From NCBI GenBank assembly GCA_964477265.1, contig CAYZDJ010000014.1:1-64000 (forward strand): a DNA stretch of 64,000 nt, given 5' to 3'. The translations under genes and the position numbers were made by a program. This DNA is from CAIVPM01 sp964477265. GTDB taxonomy: Bacteria; Bacteroidota; Bacteroidia; Chitinophagales; Chitinophagaceae. Below the pieces are notes generated by a model. It was not told the origin of the DNA. It was given only the letters and a program-made list of their open reading frames with translations, and ran no database searches. Below, in pieces: positions 18,742 to 27,822 of this stretch; positions within the stretch are counted from its first letter, which is position 1, and the number at the start of each line of letters is the position of its first letter.

Positions 18742-18752
18742 TTGGGCTATGC

Positions 18753-18944
18753 TTAAAATAATTTATAAATAAGTTTAAGTAACTGGCTGGTGCTAAAGTC
18801 CATTAGCAATACCATTAAAGTAATAAGAACAGTTGCTACAAGCACAATTACAGTGCTTTGTTGCAATTGCATCCAAGTTGGCCATGTTACATTTTCATGT
18901 AACTCCTGATAACTTTCTCTAAAATAGTTTGAAATTTTACTCAT
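18753..18944 (-). CDS. secE: Preprotein translocase subunit SecE
   Basis: The 63-aa protein has a single C-terminal membrane segment (TVIVLVATVLITLMVLLMDF) preceded by the conserved cytoplasmic ESYQELHENVTWPTW motif. It is the short, one-helix form of SecE that clamps SecY in the translocon. Its place between tRNA-Trp and nusG supports the call. Confidence 0.96.
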   Translation of the reverse strand: MSKISNYFRESYQELHENVTWPTWMQLQQSTVIVLVATVLITLMVLLMDFSTSQLLKLIYKLF

Positions 18945-19027
18945 TATATTTTTGTTTAATGTTTAATGTTTGATGTTTAATGTTAATGATAAAACTTTAA
19001 ACTTTAAACTTTTGGAACTAAAAATAG

Positions 19028-19098
19028 CACGGGCACTAGGATTCGAACCCAGATCAAAGGTTTTGGAGACCCGTATGCTACCGTTGCACCATGCCCGT
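19028..19098 (-). tRNA. tRNA-Trp (CCA)
   Basis: A 7-bp acceptor stem (ACGGGCA/TGCCCGT), a normal D arm, an anticodon loop CTCCAAA with CCA, and GGTTCGAATCC in the T arm. It lies between tuf and secE in the same orientation. CCA is not encoded. Confidence 0.97.
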
Positions 19099-19164
19099 GT
19101 ATAAAGCATTTTTTTATGCCAAATGTATAAAAAAATACTATAAAAAAGAACTTGTTATTTAACA

Positions 19165-19200
19165 ACAAAGTACCTAAGGCTTAAACCAAAGGTACTTTGT
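19165..19200 (-). terminator. Hairpin downstream of tuf
   Basis: ACAAAGTACCT pairs with GGTACTTTGT across a ~15-base loop, between tuf and tRNA-Trp. There is no strong T-run, so it may be an RNA-processing or attenuating hairpin rather than a full terminator. The adjacent 19221-19250 segment (AAGTCCCCCTTTGGGGGATA) is a word common in Bacteroidota spacers; a related TAACCCCCAAAGGG lies at 27758. Confidence 0.55.
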
Positions 19201-19255
19201 AAGTTTATTTTACCTTTCCAAAGTCCCCCTTTGGGGGATATTGAGGGACTGTTTT

Positions 19256-20443
19256 TTATTTGATAATTTCAGTAACCTGACCAGCACCTACTGTTCTACC
19301 ACCTTCACGGATAGCGAATTTCAATCCTTTATCCATTGCAATTGGTTGGATAAGCTTAACGTGCAAGTTAATGTTATCACCAGGCATTACCATTTCAGTT
19401 CCTGCTGGTAAAGTACACTCTCCAGTTACGTCTGTAGTTCTGAAATAGAACTGAGGACGATATTTATTGAAGAATGGAGTGTGACGACCACCTTCATCTT
19501 TGCTTAATACGTAAACTTCACCTTTAAACTCAGTGTGTGGAGTAATTGATTTAGGTGCTACGATTACCATACCACGACGGATTTGAGATTTCTCAATACC
19601 ACGTAATAATAAACCAGCGTTATCACCTGCCTCACCACGATCAAGAAGTTTTTTAAACATCTCAACACCAGTTACAGTACTATTTTGATTTTCTTCTTGT
19701 AAACCAACAATTTCAACAGCTTCACCAACTTTAATAACACCTCTTTCAATACGACCAGTAGCAACCGTACCACGACCAGTGATTGAGAATACATCCTCAA
19801 CACTCATCAAGAAAGGTTGGTCAATAGGTCTTGGAGGCAAAGGAATATAACTATCAACTGCAGCCATTAATTCCTCAACTTTAGCAACCCATTGTGCTTC
19901 ACCAGCCAATGCCAATGATGCAGAGCCTTGTATAACTGGAGTATTGTCACCATCGAAACCGTTTTTAGTTAATAACTCACGGATTTCCATTTCAACTAAC
20001 TCTAACAATTCAGGATCTTCAACCAAGTCAACTTTATTCATGAAAACAACCATTGAAGGAACACCTACCTGACGAGCAAGCAAGATATGCTCACGAGTTT
20101 GAGGCATTGGACCATCAGTTGCAGCAACCACTAGTATAGCACCATCCATTTGTGCAGCACCAGTAATCATATTTTTTACATAGTCAGCGTGACCAGGACA
20201 GTCAACGTGAGCATAGTGACGATTTTCAGTTTGATATTCTACGTGAGCAGTATTAATAGTGATACCCCTTTCTTTTTCTTCAGGTGCACCATCAATCTCA
20301 TCATATTTTTTTGCCTGAGCCATACCCTTTTGAGCAAGGATAGTTGTGATAGCAGCAGTCAAAGTAGTTTTACCATGGTCTACGTGACCAATAGTACCAA
20401 TGTTTACGTGGGGTTTCTCCCTCTTAAAGGTCTCTTTAGACAT
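19256..20443 (-). CDS. tuf: Elongation factor Tu
   Basis: The 395-aa GTPase delivers aminoacyl-tRNA to the ribosome. Visible motifs are G1 GHVDHGKT, the switch I region with RGITINTAHVEY, G3 DCPGHADY, G4 NKVD and the domain II/III sequences GRGTVATGRIERG and FRTTDVTG. Length and sequence are canonical. It follows a run of four tRNA genes, the same arrangement as thrU-tyrU-glyT-thrT-tufB of Escherichia coli. It is almost certainly highly expressed. Confidence 0.99.
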   Translation of the reverse strand: MSKETFKREKPHVNIGTIGHVDHGKTTLTAAITTILAQKGMAQAKKYDEIDGAPEEKERGITINTAHVEYQTENRHYAHVDCPGHADYVKNMITGAAQMDGAILVVAATDGPMPQTREHILLARQVGVPSMVVFMNKVDLVEDPELLELVEMEIRELLTKNGFDGDNTPVIQGSASLALAGEAQWVAKVEELMAAVDSYIPLPPRPIDQPFLMSVEDVFSITGRGTVATGRIERGVIKVGEAVEIVGLQEENQNSTVTGVEMFKKLLDRGEAGDNAGLLLRGIEKSQIRRGMVIVAPKSITPHTEFKGEVYVLSKDEGGRHTPFFNKYRPQFYFRTTDVTGECTLPAGTEMVMPGDNINLHVKLIQPIAMDKGLKFAIREGGRTVGAGQVTEIIK

Positions 20444-20519
20444 TTTGTTTTATTTTATTTGTTTATTAAATAAAGTCCACAGAACTTGTCTATAGACCAT
20501 AGTTTTAATTTAAAAGTAG

Positions 20520-20591
<72 letters not shown>

Positions 20592-20672
20592 TTGAAAAAA
20601 TTCAAGTCATTGGTCATTAGTTCATCAAATTTGTTATTAACTAGACTTAATGACTAATTGACTAATTTGCTG

Positions 20673-20745
20673 AGCGGAAGACCAGGCTCGAACTGGCCAC
20701 CTATAGCTTGGAAGGCTATCGCTCTACCAAATGAGCTACTTCCGC
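20673..20745 (-). tRNA. tRNA-Gly (TCC)
   Basis: Acceptor GCGGAAG/CTTCCGC, anticodon loop CTTCCAA containing TCC, T-arm GTTCGAGCC. Confidence 0.97.
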
Positions 20746-20790
20746 TTGTGTCATTTTGAATATTAATACTCAAAATAATTAAAAGAACTG

Positions 20791-20873
<83 letters not shown>

Positions 20874-20886
20874 AATGATTTAAATG

Positions 20887-20959
20887 AGCCGAGGAAGGGA
20901 GTCGAACCCACGACCTGCTGATTACAAATCAGCTGCTCTACCAACTGAGCTACCTCGGC
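20887..20959 (-). tRNA. tRNA-Thr (TGT)
   Basis: Acceptor GCCGAGG/CCTCGGC, anticodon loop TTTGTAA with TGT. It is the first gene of the tRNA-tuf unit. Confidence 0.97.
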
Positions 20960-21070
20960 ATAATGTTTTGTCAACTCTTTCTTAATCAATGCTACTAACT
21001 TGTGTTTAATAGCTTTTGATTAACTGATTTTTGACTTGTCTTAAAAGAACTGTTTTTTGTTTTTGGACGG

Positions 21071-21100
21071 CAAAAGTAGGAGAAATAGAATACAAACAAA
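21071..21100 (-). promoter_or_regulatory. Promoter of the tRNA-tuf-secE-nusG unit
   Basis: On the minus strand a TTTG (21097-21100) lies 18 bases from TACTTTTG (21071-21078). The -7 box and the following GC are identical to rRNA promoters 1 and 2 of this window, which points to shared growth-rate-type control. The remainder of the 340-base gap 20960-21299 is AT-rich upstream DNA for this unit and for phoH. Confidence 0.85.
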
Positions 21101-21299
21101 ATATTCGTTAAAAAAAATTTTTCTTTTTATAAAATAAAAAAAATGACTTGCCAAATTTTACCTGATACTTCATTAAAAAATCAGTGCAATTTATTATTTA
21201 AACAGATTGTGCATAACCTAAAATAATTTTCCATAGTTATGCAGCAAAATATTTTGGTGCAATGTTTGCATTTATATTAGCTAAACAAAAATAAATACT

Positions 21300-22265
21300 T
21301 TGACAGACACAATCATCAACTTAGACTCAGTAAATCCTATTGAATTTTTTGGTGCTAACAATGCCAAATTAGATTTACTTAAAAAGAAATTTCCTCTGTT
21401 AAAAATTCTTTCTCGTGGCACACAAATAAAGATTACAGGTGCACCTGAACAAATTGAAAGTGCAAAGGAAAAGATTGAACTAATTATTCAATACTTAGAA
21501 AGAAATGGTCATTTAAGTGAAGGTTATTTTGAACAAATTTTAGGAGGAGATGATGCAGAAACTATTGACAATTTTGTTGATAAAAATCCCAATGACATTT
21601 TGGTTTTTGGACCTAATGGCAAAACAGTAAGGGCAAGGACAGCAAATCAAAAAAGAATGGTTGCCGCTGCCGATAAAAATGATATTGTATTTGCAATAGG
21701 GCCTGCAGGTACTGGTAAAACCTATACTGCTGTTGCATTGGCAGTAAGGGCATTAAAGAATAAGATAGTTAAGAAAATTATTTTAACACGCCCTGCTGTT
21801 GAGGCTGGTGAAAACCTTGGTTTCTTACCTGGCGATTTAAAGGAAAAGATTGACCCATACTTACGCCCATTATATGATGCTTTGGATGATATGATTCCTG
21901 CTGATAAATTGGGTTATTACATGAGTACAAGAACCATAGAAATTGCACCATTGGCTTACATGCGTGGTAGAACATTGGATAACGCTTTCATTATTTTAGA
22001 TGAGGCACAAAACACCAATGACCTGCAATTAAAAATGTTTTTAACGCGTATTGGTGCCAATGCAAAAGCAATAATAACAGGCGACCCTACACAAATTGAT
22101 TTACCTCGTAATATGCAAAGTGGCTTGGTAAAGGCATCAAGGATATTGCAAAATATTGATGGTATTTCTCATATTGAATTAAGTGAAGAAGATGTTGTAA
22201 GGCATAGATTGGTTAAATCAATTATTAAAGCCTACAATAAAGATGCTGAAGAAAATCCAAGATAA
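21300..22265 (+). CDS. PhoH-family ATPase
   Basis: The 321-aa protein has an N-terminal KH-like segment (residues ~15-70) and a PhoH P-loop domain: Walker A GPAGTGKTYTA near residue 140, the PhoH signature ILTRPAVEAGENLGFLPGDL, and Walker B FIILDEAQN. PhoH proteins are ATPases implicated in RNA metabolism and ribosome-associated RNA processing. No ATG is available upstream of the conserved region, so translation most likely begins at the TTG at 21300. It ends at a terminator and is monocistronic. Confidence 0.95.
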   Translation: MTDTIINLDSVNPIEFFGANNAKLDLLKKKFPLLKILSRGTQIKITGAPEQIESAKEKIELIIQYLERNGHLSEGYFEQILGGDDAETIDNFVDKNPNDILVFGPNGKTVRARTANQKRMVAAADKNDIVFAIGPAGTGKTYTAVALAVRALKNKIVKKIILTRPAVEAGENLGFLPGDLKEKIDPYLRPLYDALDDMIPADKLGYYMSTRTIEIAPLAYMRGRTLDNAFIILDEAQNTNDLQLKMFLTRIGANAKAIITGDPTQIDLPRNMQSGLVKASRILQNIDGISHIELSEEDVVRHRLVKSIIKAYNKDAEENPR

Positions 22266-22286
22266 TTTTATTTTATAAATTAATTA

Positions 22287-22318
22287 AAAGGTTGTTCAAT
22301 TGAACAACCTTTTTTGTT
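22287..22318 (+). terminator. Terminator of phoH
   Basis: AAAAGGTTGTTCAA pairs perfectly with TTGAACAACCTTTT, followed by more T. The stem is symmetrical and could act on both strands. Confidence 0.92.
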
Positions 22319-22416
22319 TAATACAATAGGGTAATTGCCTAAATAAATTGCAATCGTTTACTTTAAATTAATTTCTGTTTAAGTATCACTAACTGTAAGT
22401 CGTTTACTTTTATACT

Positions 22417-24723
22417 ATGAAATTTTTTACGACATTGCTTGTATTTGTATTTACTATACAATTTTCATTGGCACAACAACTTGCTTTTTCTACTGCTGAA
22501 GGAGCAGGAAAATATACTAAAGGTGGGCGTGGCACAACAACAACTCCTACTACAGTTTTTTATGTAACCAATCTAAACGATGATGGTTTAGTAGGCAGCC
22601 TGCGATATGCACTTACAACAACTGCAACCAACAGAACAGTTGTATTTACTGTGTCTGGCACCATTCATTTAAATAGTAATTTATCAATAAAAGCCAACAC
22701 AACCATTGCTGGGCAGACATCTCCTGCTGGTGGCATTTGTATTGCTGACCATAGTGTAAGCATTGGTGGCAACAATGTTATTGTGCGTTATATACGTTTT
22801 AGATTGGGCGACAAAAATCAACTTAAAACAAGTCCTGCAGGTTGTGGCGTACCAGTTGCACCATTTACTGCAAGTTGCACACCAATAGATGGAAGTGGTG
22901 GTGATGATGCGTTTAGTTGTACAGGAAGAAAAAATATAATACTTGACCATTGCACTTTTAGCTGGAGCAATGATGAAAGTTGTAGTGTTTATTCTGGCGA
23001 CAGCACTACAATTCAATGGTGCATCATGAGTGAACCATTAAATTATTCCTACCATTTTGAAACTGGTGATACTGATTTTGAACGTCATGGTTATGGTGGC
23101 ATTTGGGGTGGAAGGTCTGCAAGTTTTCATCACAATTTATTTGCACATTGCCAGGGGCGTGCTTGCAGATTTGATGGTAGTAGAAACCTTGATGGTGGCA
23201 CAACTGCTGGCAAAGAAAATTGTGACTTTAGTAATAATGTTTTATACAATTGGGGTGCATATAATGTAAATGGTGGAGAAGGTGGCAATTATAATATTCA
23301 GAATAATTATTATAAATATGGTCCTTCAACCATATCTACTGCAAAAAATATGGTCATCAATCCATTTGTTACTGCACCATTACCATATGGCAAATATTAT
23401 GTAAAAGGAAATTATGTTGATGGTTATACAAGTATTACTAATAATAATTGGTTGGGTGCAAAAATGAATGGAGGAAGCCTTGCAGATACAACGCAATCAA
23501 AAGTAACAACTGAATTTGCCATACCAACCATAAATTTACAATCTGCTGCAAATGCTTATAGTGCAGTAATGGCAGGTGTTGGAGCAAGTATTCCTGCACG
23601 AGACACATTAGATGCAAGAATTATTACCAATGTAAAAAACAGAACAGGCAAAATTATTGATGTGCAAGGAGGCTATGCTCATGGTACTGCATATAGTTTA
23701 ACTGTAAACGCCTGGTCCACTTTGGCACAAGGCAATACTAGCACAGATACTGATGGAGATGCAATGCCTGATTGGTGGGAAATACGAAATGGATTAAATA
23801 AAAATCTTGCAACTGATAGAGGAGTTATTGCAACAAACGGATACACTAATTTAGAGAATTATTTAGACAGCATTCCTGCATGGAATGGCCATGCAAGCTT
23901 TGAAACCTTTACTGGCACTAAGGTTGGCAGCACACAAGCAAATTTTACATTTAGTACAAATTGGGTAAAAGACAGCTTTACTTATAGTTTATTTAGAAGC
24001 AGTGATAGTCTGGGTGTTTATACAAAAATTGCAGACGTAGCTTCTGGCATGAACAAAATAAACTTTACCATAGATGATAATACCTTGCCTGCAACAACTG
24101 TTTATTATAAAATTGGCTCATATAAAATTGGAGTAACACCAGATACATTGTATAGCAGCATTATAAAGATTGTAGGTGTTATAACTCCTGTAAAAATTGC
24201 GAATTATGAGTTAAAGGTTAAGGATGAAAACAACATTATTAATTACTGGAACACTGCTACAGAAATAAATGTTTCGCATTATGTAATTCAAAGAAGCAGC
24301 AATGGCAAAGACTTTATTAGTATCGGAGAACTTGCTGCACAAGGATTAAACAGTTACAACTTTACTGATAAGTTACCAAACAACTTTAAACAAACTACTA
24401 TTTACTATCGCTTAAAAATTGTAGATAAAGATGGCAGCATAGCTTACGGTGAAATAAAATCTATAACAATAAACAATAAATTACAGACGATAAATATTTT
24501 CCCTAATCCCACAAAAAATATTTTTACAATAACACACCCAACTGCACAAAAAAACACAACAATAAAAGTTGTTAATACCGAAGGAAAAATATGTTATACA
24601 ACAAAAGTTACAGAAGGTTCAAACTCAACAATAGTAAATAATACAGCACTTGCAGCAGGTAATTATGTTGTAATATTTAGCAATGAAAATATGAATAAAG
24701 AAAGTAAGCTGATAATTCAATAA
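22417..24723 (+). CDS. Secreted pectate-lyase-like protein with T9SS sorting domain (paralogue 1)
   Basis: The 768-aa protein has a signal peptide (...FTIQFSLAQ) and an N-terminal right-handed beta-helix of the pectate lyase/Amb-allergen type (residues ~20-400). Its marks are AEGAGKYTKGGRG, VFTVSGTIHL, TIAGQTSPAGGIC, IVRYIRFRLGD and LDHCTFSWSNDES. A Ca-binding-like DTDGDAMPDWWEIRNGL motif follows near residue 445. A fibronectin-like region and a type IX C-terminal sorting domain with INIFPNPTKN end the protein. It probably cleaves pectic polysaccharide outside the cell. Its stop abuts the stop of its convergent paralogue with no base between. Confidence 0.9.
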   Translation: MKFFTTLLVFVFTIQFSLAQQLAFSTAEGAGKYTKGGRGTTTTPTTVFYVTNLNDDGLVGSLRYALTTTATNRTVVFTVSGTIHLNSNLSIKANTTIAGQTSPAGGICIADHSVSIGGNNVIVRYIRFRLGDKNQLKTSPAGCGVPVAPFTASCTPIDGSGGDDAFSCTGRKNIILDHCTFSWSNDESCSVYSGDSTTIQWCIMSEPLNYSYHFETGDTDFERHGYGGIWGGRSASFHHNLFAHCQGRACRFDGSRNLDGGTTAGKENCDFSNNVLYNWGAYNVNGGEGGNYNIQNNYYKYGPSTISTAKNMVINPFVTAPLPYGKYYVKGNYVDGYTSITNNNWLGAKMNGGSLADTTQSKVTTEFAIPTINLQSAANAYSAVMAGVGASIPARDTLDARIITNVKNRTGKIIDVQGGYAHGTAYSLTVNAWSTLAQGNTSTDTDGDAMPDWWEIRNGLNKNLATDRGVIATNGYTNLENYLDSIPAWNGHASFETFTGTKVGSTQANFTFSTNWVKDSFTYSLFRSSDSLGVYTKIADVASGMNKINFTIDDNTLPATTVYYKIGSYKIGVTPDTLYSSIIKIVGVITPVKIANYELKVKDENNIINYWNTATEINVSHYVIQRSSNGKDFISIGELAAQGLNSYNFTDKLPNNFKQTTIYYRLKIVDKDGSIAYGEIKSITINNKLQTINIFPNPTKNIFTITHPTAQKNTTIKVVNTEGKICYTTKVTEGSNSTIVNNTALAAGNYVVIFSNENMNKESKLIIQ

Positions 24724-26667
24724 TTATTTAACAAGCACAATACTTTTATCAATTGTAACTCCTATAGCTTTTAATAAAAACGTTCCTTTGCTTAGCATAT
24801 CATAAGGCAAGGCAATAAGGTTGTTACCTTCAACAATTGTTGTAATATTTTTCCAAATAATCTTTCCATTAATATCACAAATTGTTAATGAAATACCTTC
24901 GTTCGATTTGCTATTAATTTGCAACCAACTACTTGCCTGCAAAGGGTTTGGATATACTTTCATTTCAAAGTTTTTTCTTGCATTTGCTACAGCAATTACA
25001 GGAGAATAAAAATAAGAACCATTGCTGTTTACAATTTTTATTCTATAGTAAATTGTTGCAGTATTTTTATCTGCATCAACACAACTATACTCATTTGCAT
25101 TTGCTGACTTAATGGTTTTTATTGAATAAAATCGTTTTCCATCTTCGCTTTTTTCTACAATAAAACTTGCCTCCTCGTTGCTATTTTCAATAGTCCAAAT
25201 TAATTTGTTGGCAGCACTTATTTTTTGTACAGAGAAGTTTGTAAGCCTTACAGGCAAAGGATTTGCAACTGGAATACTGTTCAAATATTCTTCCAATCTT
25301 GTATAGCCATTTGGTAAAGTATCATTTCTGTCGTTAGGATTATTAATATCCAATCCTTTCATTATTTCCCAAAAATCCGGCATGCCATCATGGTCTGTAT
25401 CATTAGGCACATTGTAAGTGCTATAAGTATTCCATCCACCTACAACACTTGGCGTATCTATAATCCCCAATTTATTTAAACTACCTAAACCAACAGCAGT
25501 TCCAGTTTTTGTTTCATTAACAATTCTTCTATCAGTACTATCACGTAAAGGATAAATAGCTCCAGCCTTTGCCAATACTGAATCATAAGCTTGTTGTGCT
25601 GTTTGTGTATTGATTGAATCATTAACATAAAATGCAGTATCACACTTTGCACTATCTCTGCTTGCAACAGGAATATTGGCAAAATCAACCCCTTGCCAAT
25701 TATCATTTGTCCTCACTGCATTTCCATTCATTATATTTCCTTTTAAGTGCCAGCGTGCAACAGCCACACTACTTGCAGGATAATCTGGTCGCACAAACTT
25801 TAAAGTAGATGAGGTTGCAGGACCTGGTTTATAAAAGTTGTTTACTATGTTAGTATGTGCATATCCATTTGCAATTTCAATTTCTCCTCCATAGCAACTA
25901 CTGCTGCTAACCCAGTTATAAATTACATTATTTCTATAGTCAATTAAGGCAGCAGTATCGTGTGCACGTGCACCATTAAACCTCACTGTTCTATTATTTT
26001 GATGTGCAATTAAATTGTGGTGGTAACTTGCATTTTGCCCACCCCAAACACCACAATAGCTACGTACTCCTTTGGCATGTCCAGCATTGTACAAACCTTC
26101 GCTCATAATACTCCATTGCACTGTAGTGTTTTTAGTGTCATATAAGGCTGCACACTCTTCATTTGCCCAACTAAAGCTGCAATGATCAACAATTACATCA
26201 TGACAATTTTCCATATCAAAACCATAAACACCAGTACTTAAAGTGCTACCTGGACGAGAACGTATATAACGAATAATAATATTACCATGGTTGCCACCTA
26301 AACTTAAACTTCTTGCTCCATTAACTAAAAAAGAATGTCCTTTTAAACAAATTCCATCGCCAGGTGCAGTTTGTCCTGCAACTGTAAAATTGCTGCGATT
26401 AACTTTTAACTGAGATTTTAAATCGATGATTCCACTTACTTTAAAAACAATTGTAATAGGCGTATCAGGATATTGTGTAAATGCCCAACGAAAACTACCA
26501 ACACCAGTATCTGCAAGGTTTGTAACTTCTACAACTTTGCCACCACGACCACCTTTTGCATATTTACCAAAGCCCTCAGCACCAGGGAATGCAGCAAGCT
26601 GAGAAAATGTGCGAGTATATAATGAACAAAAAATTATAAGGAAAACAGGTAGAAATATTCTTTTCAT
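24724..26667 (-). CDS. Secreted pectate-lyase-like protein with T9SS sorting domain (paralogue 2)
   Basis: The 647-aa protein is homologous to the convergent neighbour: FPGAEGFGKYAKGGRG, VFKVSGIIDL, TVAGQTAPGDGIC, IIRYIRSRPGS, VDHCSFSWANEE and DTDHDGMPDFWEIMKGL appear in the same order. The beta-helix spans residues ~25-420, then a linker and a type IX sorting domain with VYPNPLQAS. I place the start at the ATG at 26667; a TTG three codons upstream also opens the frame. Signal peptide is clear (KRIFLPVFLIIFCSL). Together with KduI and KduD further right it suggests pectin use. Confidence 0.9.
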   Translation of the reverse strand: MKRIFLPVFLIIFCSLYTRTFSQLAAFPGAEGFGKYAKGGRGGKVVEVTNLADTGVGSFRWAFTQYPDTPITIVFKVSGIIDLKSQLKVNRSNFTVAGQTAPGDGICLKGHSFLVNGARSLSLGGNHGNIIIRYIRSRPGSTLSTGVYGFDMENCHDVIVDHCSFSWANEECAALYDTKNTTVQWSIMSEGLYNAGHAKGVRSYCGVWGGQNASYHHNLIAHQNNRTVRFNGARAHDTAALIDYRNNVIYNWVSSSSCYGGEIEIANGYAHTNIVNNFYKPGPATSSTLKFVRPDYPASSVAVARWHLKGNIMNGNAVRTNDNWQGVDFANIPVASRDSAKCDTAFYVNDSINTQTAQQAYDSVLAKAGAIYPLRDSTDRRIVNETKTGTAVGLGSLNKLGIIDTPSVVGGWNTYSTYNVPNDTDHDGMPDFWEIMKGLDINNPNDRNDTLPNGYTRLEEYLNSIPVANPLPVRLTNFSVQKISAANKLIWTIENSNEEASFIVEKSEDGKRFYSIKTIKSANANEYSCVDADKNTATIYYRIKIVNSNGSYFYSPVIAVANARKNFEMKVYPNPLQASSWLQINSKSNEGISLTICDINGKIIWKNITTIVEGNNLIALPYDMLSKGTFLLKAIGVTIDKSIVLVK

Positions 26668-26768
26668 TGCAATCAAAAATTAGGGCAGGTGCAATGTAGT
26701 ATAATGAAAATAATATCAGCAGAAAAAAATGTTAAAAATTATGTAGAACGTTTGCGTTTAATCATACG

Positions 26769-26802
26769 AATTTTCGGAAAGTTTTAAAACTCTTCGAAAA
26801 TT
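26769..26802 (-). terminator. Terminator-like hairpin after the YjbR-family gene
   Basis: AATTTTCGaAGAGTTTT pairs with AAAACTTTCcGAAAATT, with a small bulge. The core GAAAGTTTTAAAACT is shared with the hairpin at 31321, so this looks like a reused hairpin family. Confidence 0.7.
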
Positions 26803-26803
26803 G

Positions 26804-27130
26804 TTATTTAGATTTTCCTTTTACCAAATTATACGAATGCTCTATAAATTCTTTTAATTGTTTATTGGTTAATGTACCATCAATAGTTATAGTGTTCCAG
26901 TGTTTTTTATTCATGTGATAACCAGCAGTAACAGCTTCAAATCTTTCCCTTAATTCTATTGCAAGTTCAGGGTTGCATTTTACATTAAACTTCAATGGCT
27001 CTTCATCTGTTGCAAGCAGCAAAAACATTTTACCATTTACTTTATATACAATATTGTCTGGACCAAAAGGTTGTGTTTCCTCAACATTGACAAGGCTTGT
27101 AGCGTATTGATGTATTTGTTCAATATCCAT
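26804..27130 (-). CDS. MmcQ/YjbR-family protein
   Basis: The 108-aa protein matches the small MmcQ/YjbR (CyaY-like fold) family along its full length: PFGPDNIVYKVNGKMFLLL, LKFNVKCNPELAIELRE and GYHMNKKHWNTI are its conserved blocks. The biochemical role is not established; a DNA-binding role has been suggested for the fold. It follows the glutathione peroxidase gene by 24 bases and may be co-transcribed. Confidence 0.9.
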   Translation of the reverse strand: MDIEQIHQYATSLVNVEETQPFGPDNIVYKVNGKMFLLLATDEEPLKFNVKCNPELAIELRERFEAVTAGYHMNKKHWNTITIDGTLTNKQLKEFIEHSYNLVKGKSK

Positions 27131-27154
27131 TTTAAACTCAAAAGTTAAGAATTA

Positions 27155-27742
27155 TTACTTGCTTATCAATTTCAAAATCTCTTCACTATCAGGTTTTGTA
27201 CTACTACCAAAATATGCCAATAAAACTCCATTTTCATCTAATAAAAATTTATTGAAATTCCATTTTATTGTTGCATCTAAAACTCCATTTTCACTTTTGT
27301 TGCAAAGCCATTTGTAGATAGGTGCAACAGCATCACCTTTCACGTCAATCTTTGCAGCTAAAGGAAATGTAACGCCATAATTTTTTTTGCAAAAAGTTTG
27401 AATAGCTGGTGCGTCATCTGGTTCTTGTCCTCCAAATTGATTGCAAGGAAAACCAACAATAACCAACTTGTCTTTATGTGCTTCATACAACTTTTGCAAA
27501 CCTTCGTATTGAGGTGTGTAGCCACATTTGCTTGCAGTGTTTACAACCAATATTTTTTTGCCCTTAAACATAGCAAAATCAATAGTTCCATCATCAAGTC
27601 CTTTTACTTTAAATTGATGAATTGAAGTTGGTTTTGCATCTGCATCTTTTGATGCATAAATAGGTTTGCTTGCAAATTTTGATTTGTAAAAACCAAAAGA
27701 AATTACTGCAACAATGCAAAGAGAAAGAATGATAAGTTTCAT
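27155..27742 (-). CDS. Glutathione peroxidase-family protein (Cys type), membrane-anchored or secreted
   Basis: The 195-aa thioredoxin-fold peroxidase has the catalytic Cys in VVNTASKCGYTPQY, the Gln in VGFPCNQFGGQEP and the Trp-Asn pair in WNFNKFLL, the complete GPx tetrad. It uses Cys, not selenocysteine. Unlike cytosolic forms it has an N-terminal hydrophobic segment (KLIILSLCIVAVISFGFY), so it acts in the periplasm or at the membrane, probably reducing peroxides with thioredoxin-like donors. It is followed closely by the YjbR-family gene. Confidence 0.94.
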   Translation of the reverse strand: MKLIILSLCIVAVISFGFYKSKFASKPIYASKDADAKPTSIHQFKVKGLDDGTIDFAMFKGKKILVVNTASKCGYTPQYEGLQKLYEAHKDKLVIVGFPCNQFGGQEPDDAPAIQTFCKKNYGVTFPLAAKIDVKGDAVAPIYKWLCNKSENGVLDATIKWNFNKFLLDENGVLLAYFGSSTKPDSEEILKLISK

Positions 27743-27822
27743 ATTTAGTGATTGCCCCTAACCCCCAAAGGGAATAAGGATGTGAATATTTATTTTATAC
27801 TTTGTTCAATTTTTAACTGCAC

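Noticed and set aside
26677..26803. Possible riboswitch or small RNA upstream of the pectate-lyase paralogue.
   Set aside because: Only 137 bases of AT-rich DNA; the one hairpin is better explained as the terminator of the YjbR-family gene.
27155..27742. Selenocysteine-type glutathione peroxidase.
   Set aside because: The active-site codon is TGT (Cys), not TGA; there is no in-frame TGA.
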